Below are positions 53,139-64,000 of a stretch of 64,000 bases of DNA, in pieces. The first letter of the stretch is position 1. Every line of letters begins with the position of its first letter. The notes under the pieces were generated by a model, which saw only the letters and a program-made list of their open reading frames with translations, was not told the origin of the DNA and did not search any database. A program made the translations under genes and the position numbers. Source of the stretch: Clusia tigrina (Eukaryota > Arthropoda > Insecta > Diptera > Clusiidae); NCBI GenBank assembly GCA_920105625.2, contig OV050030.1, forward strand, positions 183,896,315 through 183,960,314, in the 5' to 3' direction.

Positions 53139-54238
53139 GTATTTGCTGAAAAGGGTAAATACGAAGGCAGAACAAAGATGGTGAAACACACAATCAACAC
53201 TGGTGATGCCAAACCCATTCGTCAAGCGTCAAGAAGAGTACCTCTGGCAAGGAGACAAGAGGTGAATGTATTGCTGAAGGAAATGCATCAGAACAACGTC
53301 ATAGAGCCATCAGCGAGCCCCTGGAGTTCTCCAGTGGTATTAGTCAAGAAGAAGGATGGCGCCACACGTTTCTGTGTAGATTATCGTAAACTAAAGGAGG
53401 TAACGAAGAAAGTTATCCATTACCTCGAATCGACGATACGTTGGACACACTTTCTGGTTTAAATTGGTTCTCAACGCTGGATTTACAAAGCGGACATTGG
53501 CAAGTGGCAGTAGACGAACAAGACAAGGAAAAGACAGCATTCAGTGCCGGCGATGGACTATGGCAATTTTTGGTGATGCCATTCGGACTGTGTAATGCTC
53601 CAGCTACATTTGAACGCTTAATGGAACATGTGCTAAAGGGTTTCCACTGGAAAACGTGTCTGGTGTACTTAGATGACATCATCGTTATGGGAAAGGACTT
53701 CGAGGACCACTTGAAGAATTTGGAAGAAGTATTGATGCGATTAGGAGCTTCAGGGTTGAAGCTGAGCGCAAAGAAATGCTCGTTCTTCAAGAAAGAAGTC
53801 AAGTACCTTGGACATAAAGTCACACCTGAAGGAGTACACACAGATCCAGATAAGATAGACTCAGTAAGGGAGTGGCCAAGACCAACTAGTTTGCATGAGC
53901 TACGCAGCTTCTTGGGTCTTTGTACCTATTACAGACACTTTGTTCCAGGCTTTGCAGACGTGGCTGGTAGTCTGCATGCATTAACGAGGAAAAATTGTCC
54001 TTTTGAGTGGAAAAGCGAACAGGAGAAGGCATTCAACAGATTGAAAGAGCTATTGTGTACAGCTCCGATCCTTGCGTATCCAATACCTGGCGAAAAATTT
54101 ATTTTGGATACAGATGCAAGTGGATTCGGGATTGGAGGTGTCCTGTCGCAAGTTATGGACGGACATGAAAGAGTAATAGCCTACTTCAGCAAGATCTTAT
54201 CAAAGGCAGAGCGAAATTACTGTGTGACACGGAGATAA
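53139..54238 (+). pseudogene. pol: Family C RT and RNase H start
   Basis: Frame 53178-53462 has [36 protein letters not shown] and [13 protein letters not shown], then shifts, apparently by loss of a few bases near 53412. Frame 53441-54238 continues with FSTLDLQSGHWQVAV, the FGLCNAPATFERLME block and active site YLDDIIVMG, then SFLGLCTYYRHFVPGF and the first RNase H block FILDTDASGFGIGGVLSQ. A TAA at 54236-54238 ends it inside RNase H, in frame with the next part. Confidence 0.88.
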
Positions 54239-55882
54239 CTTTTGGCGGTTATGCAGTGCGTGAACCACTTTAACAAGTACTTGTATGGACAAAAGTTCTT
54301 GTTGAGAACGGATCACGCTGCTCTGCGCTGGCTATTACAGTTCAAAAATCCCGAAGGTCAGGTTGCGAGATGGATTGAGAGACTCCAAAACTACGATTTC
54401 ACAATAGAACATCGCAGAGGCGGAAACCACGGGAATGCTGATGCACTATCACGACGTCCTTGCAGTATGGAATGTAAGCACTGTTCTAAAGCTGAAGGGA
54501 AAGAAGGAGTAGTCGATGTGCGCTTAATGGCTGTTTTACCAGACGATGAATGGACAGCGGAAAAGATAAAAGAAGAACAACGAAATGACCCAGATTTGGC
54601 AAAAATCGTATCAAGTAAGAGCGAAGGAAAACGGCCTGATTGGAACGAAATCTCGACTGAAAGCCCCATAACTAAAGCATATTGGGCTCAATGGAATAGC
54701 TTAAAGCTGCAAGATGGATGCCTATTCCGCCTGTGGGAGAACGAAGATGGAAAAACCACGAAGAACTTGATTGTGGTACCCAAGGCAAGAATAAGCGAAA
54801 TTCTCAACGAATACCATAGTGGGCCAAGCGGAGGACATTTGGGAATAACAAAAACAGTCGAGAAAATCAAAACACGATTTTATTGGGTTGGTTGCCAGCA
54901 ATCGGTGGTTGACTGGATTAGAGCTTGTGAAAAGTGTACAGCTGCCAAGGGACCGAGCCGTCGCAGCCAGGGGAAGATGCATTTATACAACATGGGAGCG
55001 CCATTTGAGCGTATTGCAATGGACATAGCAGGTCCGTTTCCAATTAGTGATTCCGGCAACAAATATGTTCTCGTCGTAATCGACTATTTTAGTAAATGGC
55101 CAGAAGTGTACCCCATTCCCGATCAAGAAGCTAAGACCGTTGCAGATGCATTTATCAATAATTGGGTCTGCAGATTCGGAGCTCCCCTCGAGTTGCACTC
55201 GGATCAAGGCAGAAATTTCGAGTCAACAATATTCAGGGAAATGAGTGAATTGATGGGCATACGCAAAACTCGTACAACCCCTTTGCACCCACAGTCCGAT
55301 GGAATGGTTGAAAGATTTAATCGTACGCTTGAGGAACACCTAAGGAAAGTCGTGGACAGAAACCAGAAAGATTGGGACCAACACATACCCCTCTTCTTAA
55401 TGGCATACCGATCGGCAACTCACGATACAACATCTACAACACCAGCTAAGGCTATTTTCGGTTGTGACATAAGATTACCTGCAGATCTGAAATTCGGTGC
55501 CTACTCATCTACGGAAGTTTCATGTAGCAGTTATGTAGCTGACAAACGAAGACAGCTGAATGAAATTCATGGAACCATCAGAAAGCGCACACAACTGATG
55601 AGTGATAAAATGAAAGCCAGATATGATCTACGAGCAAACTCCAAGGGATTTCAGGAAGGGCAGCTAGTTATGCTTCATAATCCGCAAAGGAAAAAGGGAT
55701 TATCGCCAAAACTGCAAACACACTGGGAAGGCCCTTATAAGGTGATAAAGCGGCTCAACGATGTAGTATACCGCATCCAGTTGGCGAGAAAGGCCAGGAG
55801 CAAAATGAAAGTCGTTCATTTAGAGAGGTTATCTCCTTATAAAGGTTGCAGTACTATCCTTGTTCGGGACGAACAAGTTTAA
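54239..55882 (+). CDS. pol: Family C RNase H end and integrase
   Basis: A long clean frame of about 546 codons. It begins inside RNase H (LRTDHAALRWLLQFK, IEHRRGGNHGNADALSRRP). The integrase zinc module HSGPSGGHLGITKTVEKI..CEKCTAAKG follows. The catalytic core shows all three acidic residues (AMDIAGPFP, HSDQGRNFES, DGMVERFNRTLEEHLRK). The C-terminus has the GPYKVIKRLNDVVYRIQ (GPY/F) module. There is no independent start; it belongs to pol. Confidence 0.88.
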   Translation, partial: LLAVMQCVNHFNKYLYGQKFLLRTDHAALRWLLQFKNPEGQVARWIERLQNYDFTIEHRRGGNHGNADALSRRPCSMECKHCSKAEGKEGVVDVRLMAVLPDDEWTAEKIKEEQRNDPDLAKIVSSKSEGKRPDWNEISTESPITKAYWAQWNSLKLQDGCLFRLWENEDGKTTKNLIVVPKARISEILNEYHSGPSGGHLGITKTVEKIKTRFYWVGCQQSVVDWIRACEKCTAAKGPSRRSQGKMHLYNMGAPFERIAMDIAGPFPISDSGNKYVLVVIDYFSKWPEVYPIPDQEAKTVADAFINNWVCRFGAPLELHSDQGRNFESTIFREMSELMGIRKTRTTPLHPQSDGMVERFNRTLEEHLRKVVDRNQKDWDQHIPLFLMAYRSATHDTTSTTPAKAIFGCDIRLPADLKFGAYSSTEVSCSSYVADKRRQLNEIHGTIRKRTQLMSDKMKARYDLRANSKGFQEGQLVMLHNPQRKKGLSPKLQTHWEGPYKVIKRLNDVVYRIQLARKARSKMKVVHLERLSPYKGCSTILVRDEQV

Positions 55883-55894
55883 GCGCAGGGCAGT

Positions 55895-56469
55895 GAAACG
55901 TGATAGCTCAGTGAAAAGGGATTGTATACTTTTAGGATCCCATCTGGAGAATGAGTGCCCCCTGTGAGTCAAGATGCGAACTATTCGAATAAAAGTTTAT
56001 TCAAGAACCATCTGCCGGTAATATCAAAAAGAATATTCTCGACTTCTGTCGAAGAGGATAGAAGCTTCTAGAAACTACGAGAATAGCGTAGAAGTTTCTA
56101 CACCAACCATTCGAAAACTATAAAAGCGACAAGACTGTTCAAACTCGAAGACAGTAGATCAGAGACTGTAAAAGTGTGTGCATCTAGCATTATAATCAAA
56201 GCAGCAGTATTTGTAATTGTGCAAAGTGATGAAATTACTTATTAAATAAAGTGTTAAATAAAGTGCAAATCATAACTAAGTAAACTTTAAGCCTAATATT
56301 AAATGTGTAAATAGCAATAATTAAATAAAGCTAATTATTTTAATTTAACCAGCGATTGTTTGATTACTACACAATCCAGCGGTACGAGTCCGAGTACAGA
56401 GAGTTAGAGGAATTGTCAGGAGGGCAATTGTGTAACAGAGTAAATTGTCAAGAGGGCAATTTCGTAACA
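55895..56469 (+). repeat. 3' LTR of family C
   Basis: 575 bp, almost identical to the 5' LTR. A short purine-rich stretch (AGCGCAGGGCAG) precedes it. The HSE array lies at 56030-56099 and TATAAAAG at 56119-56126. Confidence 0.92.
56030..56126 (+). promoter_or_regulatory. Heat-shock-element-like array and TATA box, 3' LTR
   Basis: Blocks at 56030, 56060 and 56090 and TATA at 56119 are the same as in the 5' LTR. Confidence 0.7.
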
Positions 56470-56638
56470 ATATAAATATTTATGTATATTTATGTATATG
56501 TTTATGTATGTATTATGTATATATATATGTATATGTATATGTATATGTGTATGTATATAAATATATATATATATGTATATGTATATATGTATAGGTATAT
56601 ATTTATGAATATGTATTTTTATATGTATATGTATATAT
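56470..56638. repeat. TATGTA-rich simple repeat
   Basis: 169 bp of AT-rich repeat between the family C and family D elements. It probably belongs to the microsatellite into which both inserted. Confidence 0.85.
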
Positions 56639-57110
56639 TGTTGTGAGTTAGAATCAAGCTACCTACGCGTAGTTGACTCACAGCACCGGCTCCTATTAAA
56701 TTCATTAAGAGAGCACATATTTTTAGGGTGCAAATATTGTAAATAGTAGTATTTATGCATTAATTATGATGTAAACTTTTAGGGTGTCACAGTTCCGCAA
56801 TCAAGCTGACGAGGGCATTTAGAATGCATCGACCACACTTTTACTTTCAGTAGGTCAGTTGGCTTGAGCAACTGACACCAAATAACAATTCCGTAACTGG
56901 AACACCAGAAAAGTCAAGACGTAGACTGTAATGTTTATTTGTAAATAGTATATAAGAACTAGTATTTTAAGAATAAAGCTTCTTGTCGTTTTTACAACAA
57001 AACTAGTGCGTATCATTTATTGTATGGAAAAGTGCTAGGTTATAGGTACACGCGCGCTGAGGAGAGGCGACAAGGACGTTCCCGACAACAAGCAGATACG
57101 GTCCCCAGCA
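56639..57110 (+). repeat. 5' LTR of family D copy 3
   Basis: About 472 bp, TGTTGTGAG...CCAGCA. TATATAAG lies at 56949-56956 and AATAAA at 56972-56977. The start also matches 42322-42511. ATAT precedes it (56635-56638). Confidence 0.8.
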
Positions 57111-57113
57111 TTT

Positions 57114-57130
57114 TGGCGCAGCCGGTAGGA
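57114..57130 (+). promoter_or_regulatory. Primer-binding site, TGGCGCAGCCGG
   Basis: TGGCGCAGCCGGTAGGA lies 3 bp after the LTR. It resembles, but differs from, the errantivirus site; the tRNA is not identified with certainty. Confidence 0.7.
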
Positions 57131-58171
57131 TCCAACGCCGAGTGCCAGGAAAAGAACACTCCTACGCGGGAATCCACCAAAAGGAAACCATTAGGATAAC
57201 CATCTCAAAGGAGTTCAATGGAGGGATCAAGGATAGTGGTCAGTATGCTTATATTAGGATACTTTAGTATTTATGGGCATTTTGTCGACGATTCTTCGGT
57301 GGCCGTGAGGGCGCTTTTGCGCCGGTCATGCAGAAGAAGCAGCATCGTGGCTGAATAGCCGCTGCGGTTAGGTGACACTAGGTTGATCCTCGAAAGTTTT
57401 TAATGGTCAGGTCGTATAGGTTTATTTCATTGAGATTAGGCTCATATTTTTTCTTACTTCTTATTTCAGCATTCTTGGGGGATGTCGGACGTGTCTGTTT
57501 ATTCACGGATTTTGCGTTATTGAATTGCGAACTTGAGTATACCGGTTGGTTTGGTTGGGAAAGAACGTGCCACCTTATAGGGTTCGTACGGTTATGATAG
57601 GGGATTTGTGTTCGTTTGTCGGTAGGGACATTTAGATTGTTTTGAAATCAAAATAAAGATTGATTTAAATATTTGGCATTTTGAGTTTAGGGTAAGAGAT
57701 GCAGACAACACGTGTTGTTGCATCAAAGTTTGTGTAGTTCCAAAACTACAATTTGCGTAGCAATGTTGAAGAAAACATTTAAATGCTATTATTACGTGGC
57801 GCATACGTTACGGGTTTTTTTAAATTAAATATGGATCCAAATTTCCGGGCATATTTGCCTGTAAATCCAATTTCGGTTTTTGCGAATTGGGAGGATTTTT
57901 GGGAGTATTAAAGTAGGTGATTGGTAATAGGGATACATGTGAGGAAACCAAGGAGTATGTGTGGGGAAGTCAAGGACCAATTTGCAGTGATGGAAGGACT
58001 TAATGGACGCCGGTAGACAGCGGAACTTTGTGATGGAAAACAAGTATAGCAGAATATGTATATAAAGATAGAATTTACGGTGGAATCTTTTTTTTTAATA
58101 ACTCTGTTTTGAATCATTAAGTAAGATAGAATAAAATATTGGAACAAGTTTTAACAATTATTGGATTTTTA
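57131..58171 (+). other. Family D leader
   Basis: About 1 kb of AT-rich leader without a recognised gene. Parts match 46877-47700 of copy 2 (for example ACAATTTGCG near 57748). Confidence 0.6.
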
Positions 58172-60560
58172 TTTGTAATTGGGATACGCCATCTGTTCTG
58201 GCATTTGGGATCTGACGAAGGAAGCGCAAGGATTACTGCTTATGCAGGAGCAAATTGGCGAGGCGATTGAAAACTGGTCCGTAATTTTAAGAAAGACGGC
58301 AAGTTACGTAGGGACAACGTGTATTACCGCAAGCGAATAACACAGTTGCAAAATCTGGGCAGAGAGTTCAACAATAATCACGGACTGTTGTTGCCTCACG
58401 CAGTTGAGTACGGCAAGGGAAATTATTTTGCGGAAAATTACGCAGACTACATAAATAGTCTGGTCAACGAATCGGCAGATACAATTAGTTCTGAATTAAA
58501 GGAATTAGGACAACAAACTGTGAGTTTGGTTTCGCCAGACGAGGAAGTAAGGAACAGATTGAAATCAATACAGTCAGAGGTGGAGCTGTTTACTGGGAAA
58601 ATAGTTCACCAGTTCGAAGCGGGTACGAGCAGGAAAGAAGCTCAGGAATTGTGGAAGCAGGCGAATGCCGGGGGAGCTGTGTCACCATTAGAAGTAGCGG
58701 ATCAACCCTTTACGGCAATCCAAAGAAGAACAGAAGAAAAGTAGTTCAGTTTTCATAAGAAAACAGAAGATTTGAGAGCACAAAAAGAGTATCTGGAGAA
58801 TAAGGTAAAGGAATTTTTTCAAAGATTGACGGAAACAGAGGAAGCAGCATCGCTTTTAGAAACGGAGTGTGCGGAATTGAAAAGAGGACGGGCGACCAAT
58901 AAGACCTCAGTGAGTAGTGAGAGATCAAAATCATCATCGGCTGGATTTACGCAGACAGTATTGACATTGCCTCCGGAAGTACGTTGGCCGGAATATTTAA
59001 CACCAGAAGGGATAAGCCGCATGGTAAAGCCAAAATTTGTAATGAAGTAAGGCAAGCGGAATTTTTGTTTGGCGCATCTGAAATCGGTGTCGAGCCTTTT
59101 TCTCCGGGAAGCCCGATAAATAATAAAAATCAGGGATATCCGCCAAAGGAGCCGGAAGCATTAACGGTACAGGAAACTCGCAATACTGTAGACAGTATTT
59201 CGCCTGTACGAAGAAACGATCGAAGACTAATTAGTTTGAGTCCGTCACTGGCCAATTACCTCTCAGATCCGGGAGAAGTGAATCTAGGAACCACCCATAA
59301 AGATAGCGCTCAAGTTTTACCGGTCATAAGGAAAACAAAAATACTCAAAATGGGTATAGAGGAGTTTTCAAAGACAGTGGCCAGGGTAGTACCTGTGTTT
59401 ACTGTTGCAGCTTCAGAAGATTTACGGTCAGAAGTTAACAGATTCATTCAAGGTTGTGAGCTTGCAAAGCGAAGCATAAGCCCTGATGAGATGCAGGACT
59501 TCTTCGACTGTGTTAAGCAAAGGTTATTTGGAGACGCGTACAACCTTGTGTTGCCAAAGCAATTCGCCAGTGTGGACGAGCTTTACGGTCTTATAAGGAG
59601 AACTTATTTGAAGGAGAGAACTTTGGAGGACATAACCCAAGAAATAAGAATCGGAAAGCAGCTGGCAAGTGAAGACATACGTGCCTTTGCCAGGCGTTTA
59701 GAGTCACTTCAGATGATGGCCCAGGAAATAATAAAAAACAAGTACCATGGCGTTGGAGATACAGCATTATTATACGAAGTTGACAAGTCGGTGGTAACAA
59801 CTTTCGTAGTGGGCCTCCGCAACTCCGCTCTAAAGATTCATATGCTGAATAGCAGAACAGGAAATCTAGAAGAGTTAGTAGAGGAAGCAATTAGAGCACA
59901 AGTCCTCGTGGAACGGAGTACGGCCGGTTTGGGAGAGGTACAGATGTTCGAAAACAACAGGACAGTTTCACTGCCGCTGTCATGGATAGAGAGGAAAGTA
60001 ACTACGTCCCAAACATATACAGAGGAGCGTATAATCCCGGTGTCTCCGACAGCAGAGCCGCGAATCCGAGAAATACGTACAGGGGGTTTGTACAGAGGGC
60101 ACCCACATGTTCGTTCTGCTGTAAGCAAGGGCATACATGGGATGAATGCGTTACACGCAAAAACATGAACTACTCTATGGAATGCCAAACATATGGTCAT
60201 GAGGCAAGTAGACACTGCCAAGGAGGCAGGGAATGGAATCAGAGTAGAAGGCAGCCAGCTACGAGGCACCCAGCTGCGAGGCACCCCGATCCACCCTTGA
60301 GGGCCAACAGGGATAACTTTAGTAGTCCCCGAGCTAATTCAACGGAGGGAACTACCCAAGGAAGAAATCCTTTCAAAGCTGGGAGTGGTCAGCAGCGACC
60401 AGATTCGAATTCCAGAAGTGAAGCAAGGATAAGCAACGCCAAACAGGGGTTGAGATGTTTCTCATGTGCACGAATGGGACATCGGGCAACGGAATGCAGG
60501 GATAGACAATCCCAACAAAGGAACCAGGGAAACTTCCAGTGGCCCAGTCGAGGCGAATAG
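58172..60560 (+). pseudogene. gag: Family D Gag, fragmented
   Basis: Frames at 58319-58744, 58772-59050 and 58984-60168 build a long Gag. The N-terminal part includes helices (NSLVNESADTISSELKEL) and a coiled coil near 58772-58900. The capsid part has MGIEEFSKTVARVVPVFTVA, DEMQDFFDCVKQRLFGDAYN and NSRTGNLEELVEEAIRAQ. Frame 59982-60560 has knuckles CSFCCKQGHTWDEC and CFSCARMGHRATEC, with a damaged CQTYGHEASRHC between. Frameshifts near 58745, 59000 and 59990 disrupt it. Confidence 0.8.
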
Positions 60561-61297
60561 AATGGAAAGCCAAAAGAAAGGAAGTAATAATAAGGCCGGA
60601 AATACGTGGGACTCGTAATGTAGGAACTACAGTCCAGGAGAAGGAGGAGCAAGAGGCTCTCCAATATCACGCGGAGTTAGGAAGCGGATATGCGTCGATG
60701 TTGGGAACAAAACGACATTGCTTCGTTATGAGCAGGATAGGTGATGCCTTCATCGAGATGCCTTGCAAGGAATCAGCTAGTGGAAAGCTTATGCTTTTGA
60801 TAGATTCAGGAGCAGACACCAGCCTCGTAAAATCTAGTGTTTTACGGAAACGGTTAGATTTTAATCAAATGGACGTAAGAATGCTTAACGGAGCGTTTGG
60901 AGGGTGCATCAGGACATTGGGGTCGCTCAGAATAGGACACAGTGAAGTTAAGGGCATGAGGCTTAGAGTGCACGCAGTGGAAGTGGATAGGAAGGGTATC
61001 CCGGCTGATGGGATAATTGGCCGCGATAATTTTTGGGGCCGCACCATACTGGATGCGCTCGAGAAGCAGTTATCATTTTATGATGATAATAAGAATAGAA
61101 TCCTTACTCTTCCATTAAAGTCATGGCAGGAAAGAACCGTGTATAGGGTTAGGAATTGTATGGAGGTAGTAAATGCAAGGTCGACCAGAGTAGTTACAAT
61201 GTATGTATATACGAGAATTAGGACTGTTGTTTTGCACAAGCAGCAGCTAGCGGAGGGCGTATATATGGGAGCAACCATAACGCACGTTGACGGGTAA
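60539..61297 (+). pseudogene. pol: Family D protease
   Basis: The frame overlaps the end of gag. YASMLGTKRHCFVMSRIGDA and ESASGKLMLLIDSGADTSLV give the active site with an intact DSGAD. GIIGRDNFWGRTILD near the end is the standard closing helix. It ends at 61297 and RT begins in another frame from 61287, so an indel or recoding event joins them. Confidence 0.8.
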
Positions 61298-62451
61298 GGT
61301 GTACGCTTGCGCAATCAACGCAAAAGAAAAGGACTACCTGATGGATGAGGATTTTAGGCCTAAGTTCACTAGTTACTTTAATTTTAAAGAACCGAATTAT
61401 AGGTCGGTTAATCAGATTAAGCATTTAGATATAAGAAAAAGAATGGAGAGAGTGCTAGAATCATTGAAGTTAGACCAAAGCGTAAATTTAGAAGAAAAGG
61501 CATCAATAGAAGCCATTTGTGCGTCTTTTCATGACATATTTTGGCTGGAAGGAGACCAGTTGACATGTACACCAGAGGTTGAGCATGAAATACCTACTAG
61601 AGTGGATCAACCACCGATTAACCAGAAACAATACAGATTGCCACAAGCTCACAAAGATGAGGTAAATAGGCAAGTGGAAGGAATGTTAAAAGATAACATA
61701 ATTTCACCGAGTATCTCGCCTTGGAAGTCACCAATAATTTTGGTACCAAAGAAGGGAGGTGCTCTGGGTCAAAAGAAGTGGAGAATGGTCATCGATTTTA
61801 GGAAATTGAACGACGTCACTATCAAGAAGGTGTTCCCGATACCAAGCATAAAAGAGATTCTGGATCAATTGAGGCATAGTAGATATTATTTTACGCTTGA
61901 GTTAGCGAGTGTCTACCACCAAGTTCTGGTGGATACCCAAGATAAGCAGAAAACCACGTTCAGCACCGGTTTAGGGCACTATGAGTTTAATAGAATGCCG
62001 TTTGGATTAACAGGAGCACCGGCTACCTTCCAACGGCTAATGAACCATGTGCTAACAGGCTTGCAAAGGTTAGATTGTTTTGTGTATCTCGATGATATTG
62101 TAATTTATGGGAAGAACTTGCAGCAGCATTCGCAACGCTTGCGCAAGGTGCTCCAGAAATTACGAGAACAAAATTTGAAATTGAACACGGAGAAGTGCCA
62201 ATATTTGCGAAGAGAGGTGGTTTATTTAGGCCATCGTTGTTCAGAGGCAGGAAGTGGAATGCTTTAAAAATTTAGCGATTCCGAGAAATAGAAAGGAAGT
62301 GCAAGCATTCCTAGGACTAGTGAACTATTATAGAAAGTTCGTAGAAGGACTAGCCGGAATTGCGTTGCCGATTAATAAGTTGCTACAAAAAGAAGCAAAG
62401 TTCGATTGGACAGAGAGCTGTCAGGAAGTATTCGAGAGGCTAAAAAAATAA
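61287..62451 (+). pseudogene. pol: Family D RT
   Basis: SPWKSPIILVPKKGG, KKWRMVIDFRKLND, then YYFTLELASVYHQVLV, where the first catalytic Asp of the usual LDLA is Glu. FGLTGAPATFQRLMNH and the active site CFVYLDDIVIYG are intact. The connection is broken near 62254 (RCSEAGSGM, a deletion) and resumes with VQAFLGLVNYYRKFVEG in another frame to 62451. Two changes therefore affect the enzyme: a catalytic substitution and a frame break. Confidence 0.85.
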
Positions 62452-63190
62452 TTAGCTCGCCACCGATTTTGGCGTACCCCGACTTTGAGCAAACTTTTTG
62501 TTGACCACTGATGCCAGCAATGAGGCATTAGGGGCAGTATTGTCACAAAGGGAAGTCGGTATTGACCGACCAATAGCATACGCAAGCAGGGCGCTTAGCA
62601 ATACGGAGAAAAGATACGCCACAATAGAAAAGGAATTTCTAGCCATAATGTGGGCTACGAAGAATTTTAAGGCTTATCTGCTAGGACGCCCATTTAAGAT
62701 ATACACTGATCACCAGCCGTTGAGAGGCATAGCCAATTTGAAAGACCAAATTTCTAGGCTAGCCAGGTTCAGACACAAGTTGTCTGAGTATGATTTTGAA
62801 ATCATATACAAACCTGGGAAGAAGAATCTGAATGCGGACGCACTCAGCAGAGTACCGCAGGCACAGAAGGTATCAGTAGTGCAAACGAGGGCCAAAGCAC
62901 GGTCGGATAAGGAGAAGACCGAGAGAAGTCAGGAAAATAAAATTGATGCAACAAGAAATGTTAACAATGCAGGTGACGATTCCAATGAAGAAACAGCCAG
63001 TAATGTGGAATGGCTGGAGGATATAAAGGATATCCAGGCTGTGCTAAAGGGTTTCCATGATTCACCTCTAGGTGGACACCAAGGTTTTTGGAAAACTCAT
63101 GACAGAATTAGGCGAGTATACGGATGGAAAGGTAAACCCAAGGACATTAAAAATATAAAAAAAGAGTTGTCCAAAATGTCAGGCCAATAA
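62452..63190 (+). pseudogene. pol: Family D RNase H and integrase zinc module
   Basis: After a frame break near 62455, TTDASNEALGAVLSQ, KRYATIEKEFLAIMWATKNF, IYTDHQPLRGI and KKNLNADALSRVP are the RNase H blocks. A charged linker follows, then FHDSPLGGHQGFWKTHDRIR, the HH half of the integrase zinc module. The frame ends at 63190, and the CxxC half (CQANKS-type) lies in another frame at about 63170-63200. Confidence 0.8.
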
Positions 63191-64000
63191 GAGTTCAAGG
63201 CTAACAAAGATGCCAATGGTGTTAACTGACACACCAAAACAACCATTTGATAAGGTTCATATGGATATTGTAGGTATTTTACCTGAAACAGTTTCGGGAA
63301 ATAAATATTTGTTGACGTTCCAAGACGATTTCTCAAAGTATATGGCGTGCGTGGCTATACCCGATGCTGAAGCAAGAAGGTGGCCAAGGCATTCTTTGAC
63401 GAAATTATAGCACGGTACAACATACCTAAGGTCTTGATAACCGACAATGGTTCAAATTTTGTATCAAAACTATTCTCAGAAACGTGTAAAATGCTGGGAA
63501 GCAAGAAATTGCATATAACACCATATCATCCTCAGGCGAATGTATCACTGGAATGTAGTCATCGACCTCTGGCCGAGTACTTGCGCAGTTTTGTCAAGAA
63601 AGAAGGCTCGAATTGTGACCAATGGTTGACTACTGCCATGCATGTACACAATAATACTGTGCATGCATCAACGAAGCAAACTCCGTTTAGGATGCTCTAC
63701 GGGTTTGATTTCAACATGCCGGCAAATTTGAAGCGCAAATGTGCGCCAGTATACAATGCTGATGACCCGAATAAAGTGCAAAAGTATCAGCTACAGCGAG
63801 TGCACGGATTGGTTAGAGAAAACCAGGAAAGTGCTAAACGGGTAGCCAGGGAAGCCTATAACAAGGTATTAAATCCAGTAATCTTTCACGTGGGTGATCA
63901 AGTATTCATGAAGAATCAGGCTAGGAGAAACAAATTCTCACCTGTTTGGATAGGTCCGTATGTAGTAGCAGAAATCCGCAGCCCAGTTACAACAGTCGTA
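63191..64000 (+). pseudogene. pol: Family D integrase, cut by window end
   Basis: Frame 63210-63410 has KVHMDIVGILPETVSGNKYL and TFQDDFSKYM with the first catalytic Asp. After a frameshift near 63385 the sequence continues as ITDNGSNFVSKLF (second Asp), SLECSHRPLAEYLRSFV (catalytic Glu kept) and a C-terminal FRMLYGFDFNMPANLK and NQARRNKFSPVWIGPYVVAE (GPY module) up to the edge. The 3' LTR is outside the window. Confidence 0.8.

Larger units (their letters stand above)
56639..64000 (+). mobile_element. Family D gypsy-type copy 3, runs off the window
   Basis: 5' LTR (about 56639-57110), PBS, 1-kb leader, gag with knuckles, protease, RT, RNase H and most of integrase. The right end is beyond the window. 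Frameshifts break gag, the protease-RT joint, the RT-RNase H joint and integrase. It is the most complete of the three copies. Confidence 0.85.

Noticed and set aside
52340..53218. Minus-strand frame of 292 codons in family C
   Set aside because: It is antisense to the protease and pre-RT region, which has clear DTGAS and pol continuity on the plus strand.

Overview
The window is a eukaryotic, AT-rich, repeat-dominated stretch. I recognise transposable elements and microsatellites almost end to end and no convincing host gene. The families point to an insect, most likely a higher fly (Diptera). They are env-bearing gypsy-type elements with a serine-tRNA-type primer site, a copia-type element primed by an internal initiator-Met tRNA sequence, an mdg3/blastopia-type element primed by tRNA-Leu, 412/mdg1-like, roo-like BEL, R1-, LOA- and jockey-clade non-LTR elements, and mariner/Tc1 transposons. 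Species cannot be fixed from this sequence. The density of nested, broken insertions and long (AT)n tracts suggests heterochromatin or a TE-rich intergenic block.

Layout, left half. 1-3004: degenerate gypsy-type element (minus) with a candidate LTR, ended by an (AT)n tract. 3286-14672: an R1-clade non-LTR element (minus) carrying two later insertions. One is a full errantivirus-type element (5408-11731, 4-bp target duplication CAGG) and the other a 1.64-kb solo LTR (12188-13823, target duplication GGGT on the plus strand). Removing both restores the R1 ORF1 frame. 14673-17645: a second R1-clade copy, head to tail with the first. 18452-19398: mariner. 19511-22202: jockey-like element (plus). 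22203-23686: two BEL/roo-like pieces. 23689-24925: second mariner. 24930-25851: another TA-inserting transposon. 25859-26803: LTR and gag start of the mdg3-like family. 27171-27430: mariner end between (AT)n tracts. 27565-31325: 412/mdg1-like element (minus).

Layout, right half. 31575-35657: LOA-clade element (plus). 35658-37060: LTR-leader-gag fragment related to the errantivirus (minus). 38170-39800: second jockey-like element (minus). 39810-42511, 46877-49985 and 56639-64000: three copies of one gypsy-type family (called family D here); the last runs off the window. 42512-46876: copia-type element (minus) between the first two family D pieces. 50323-56469: a nearly full-length mdg3-like element (family C) with almost identical LTRs but a broken reading frame.

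Most notable observations. The family C LTR carries three perfect heat-shock-element-like blocks spaced exactly 30 bp apart just upstream of a TATA box, conserved in all three LTR copies. The long solo LTR carries five 76-bp repeats downstream of its predicted TATA box and four 34-bp repeats upstream of it. An R1-clade and a LOA-clade element share 5' leader sequence. The copia element sits at a target deletion without a clear target-site duplication. A short unrecognised reading frame lies at 37877-38150. All coding calls are by eye from translated motifs; no database search was possible.
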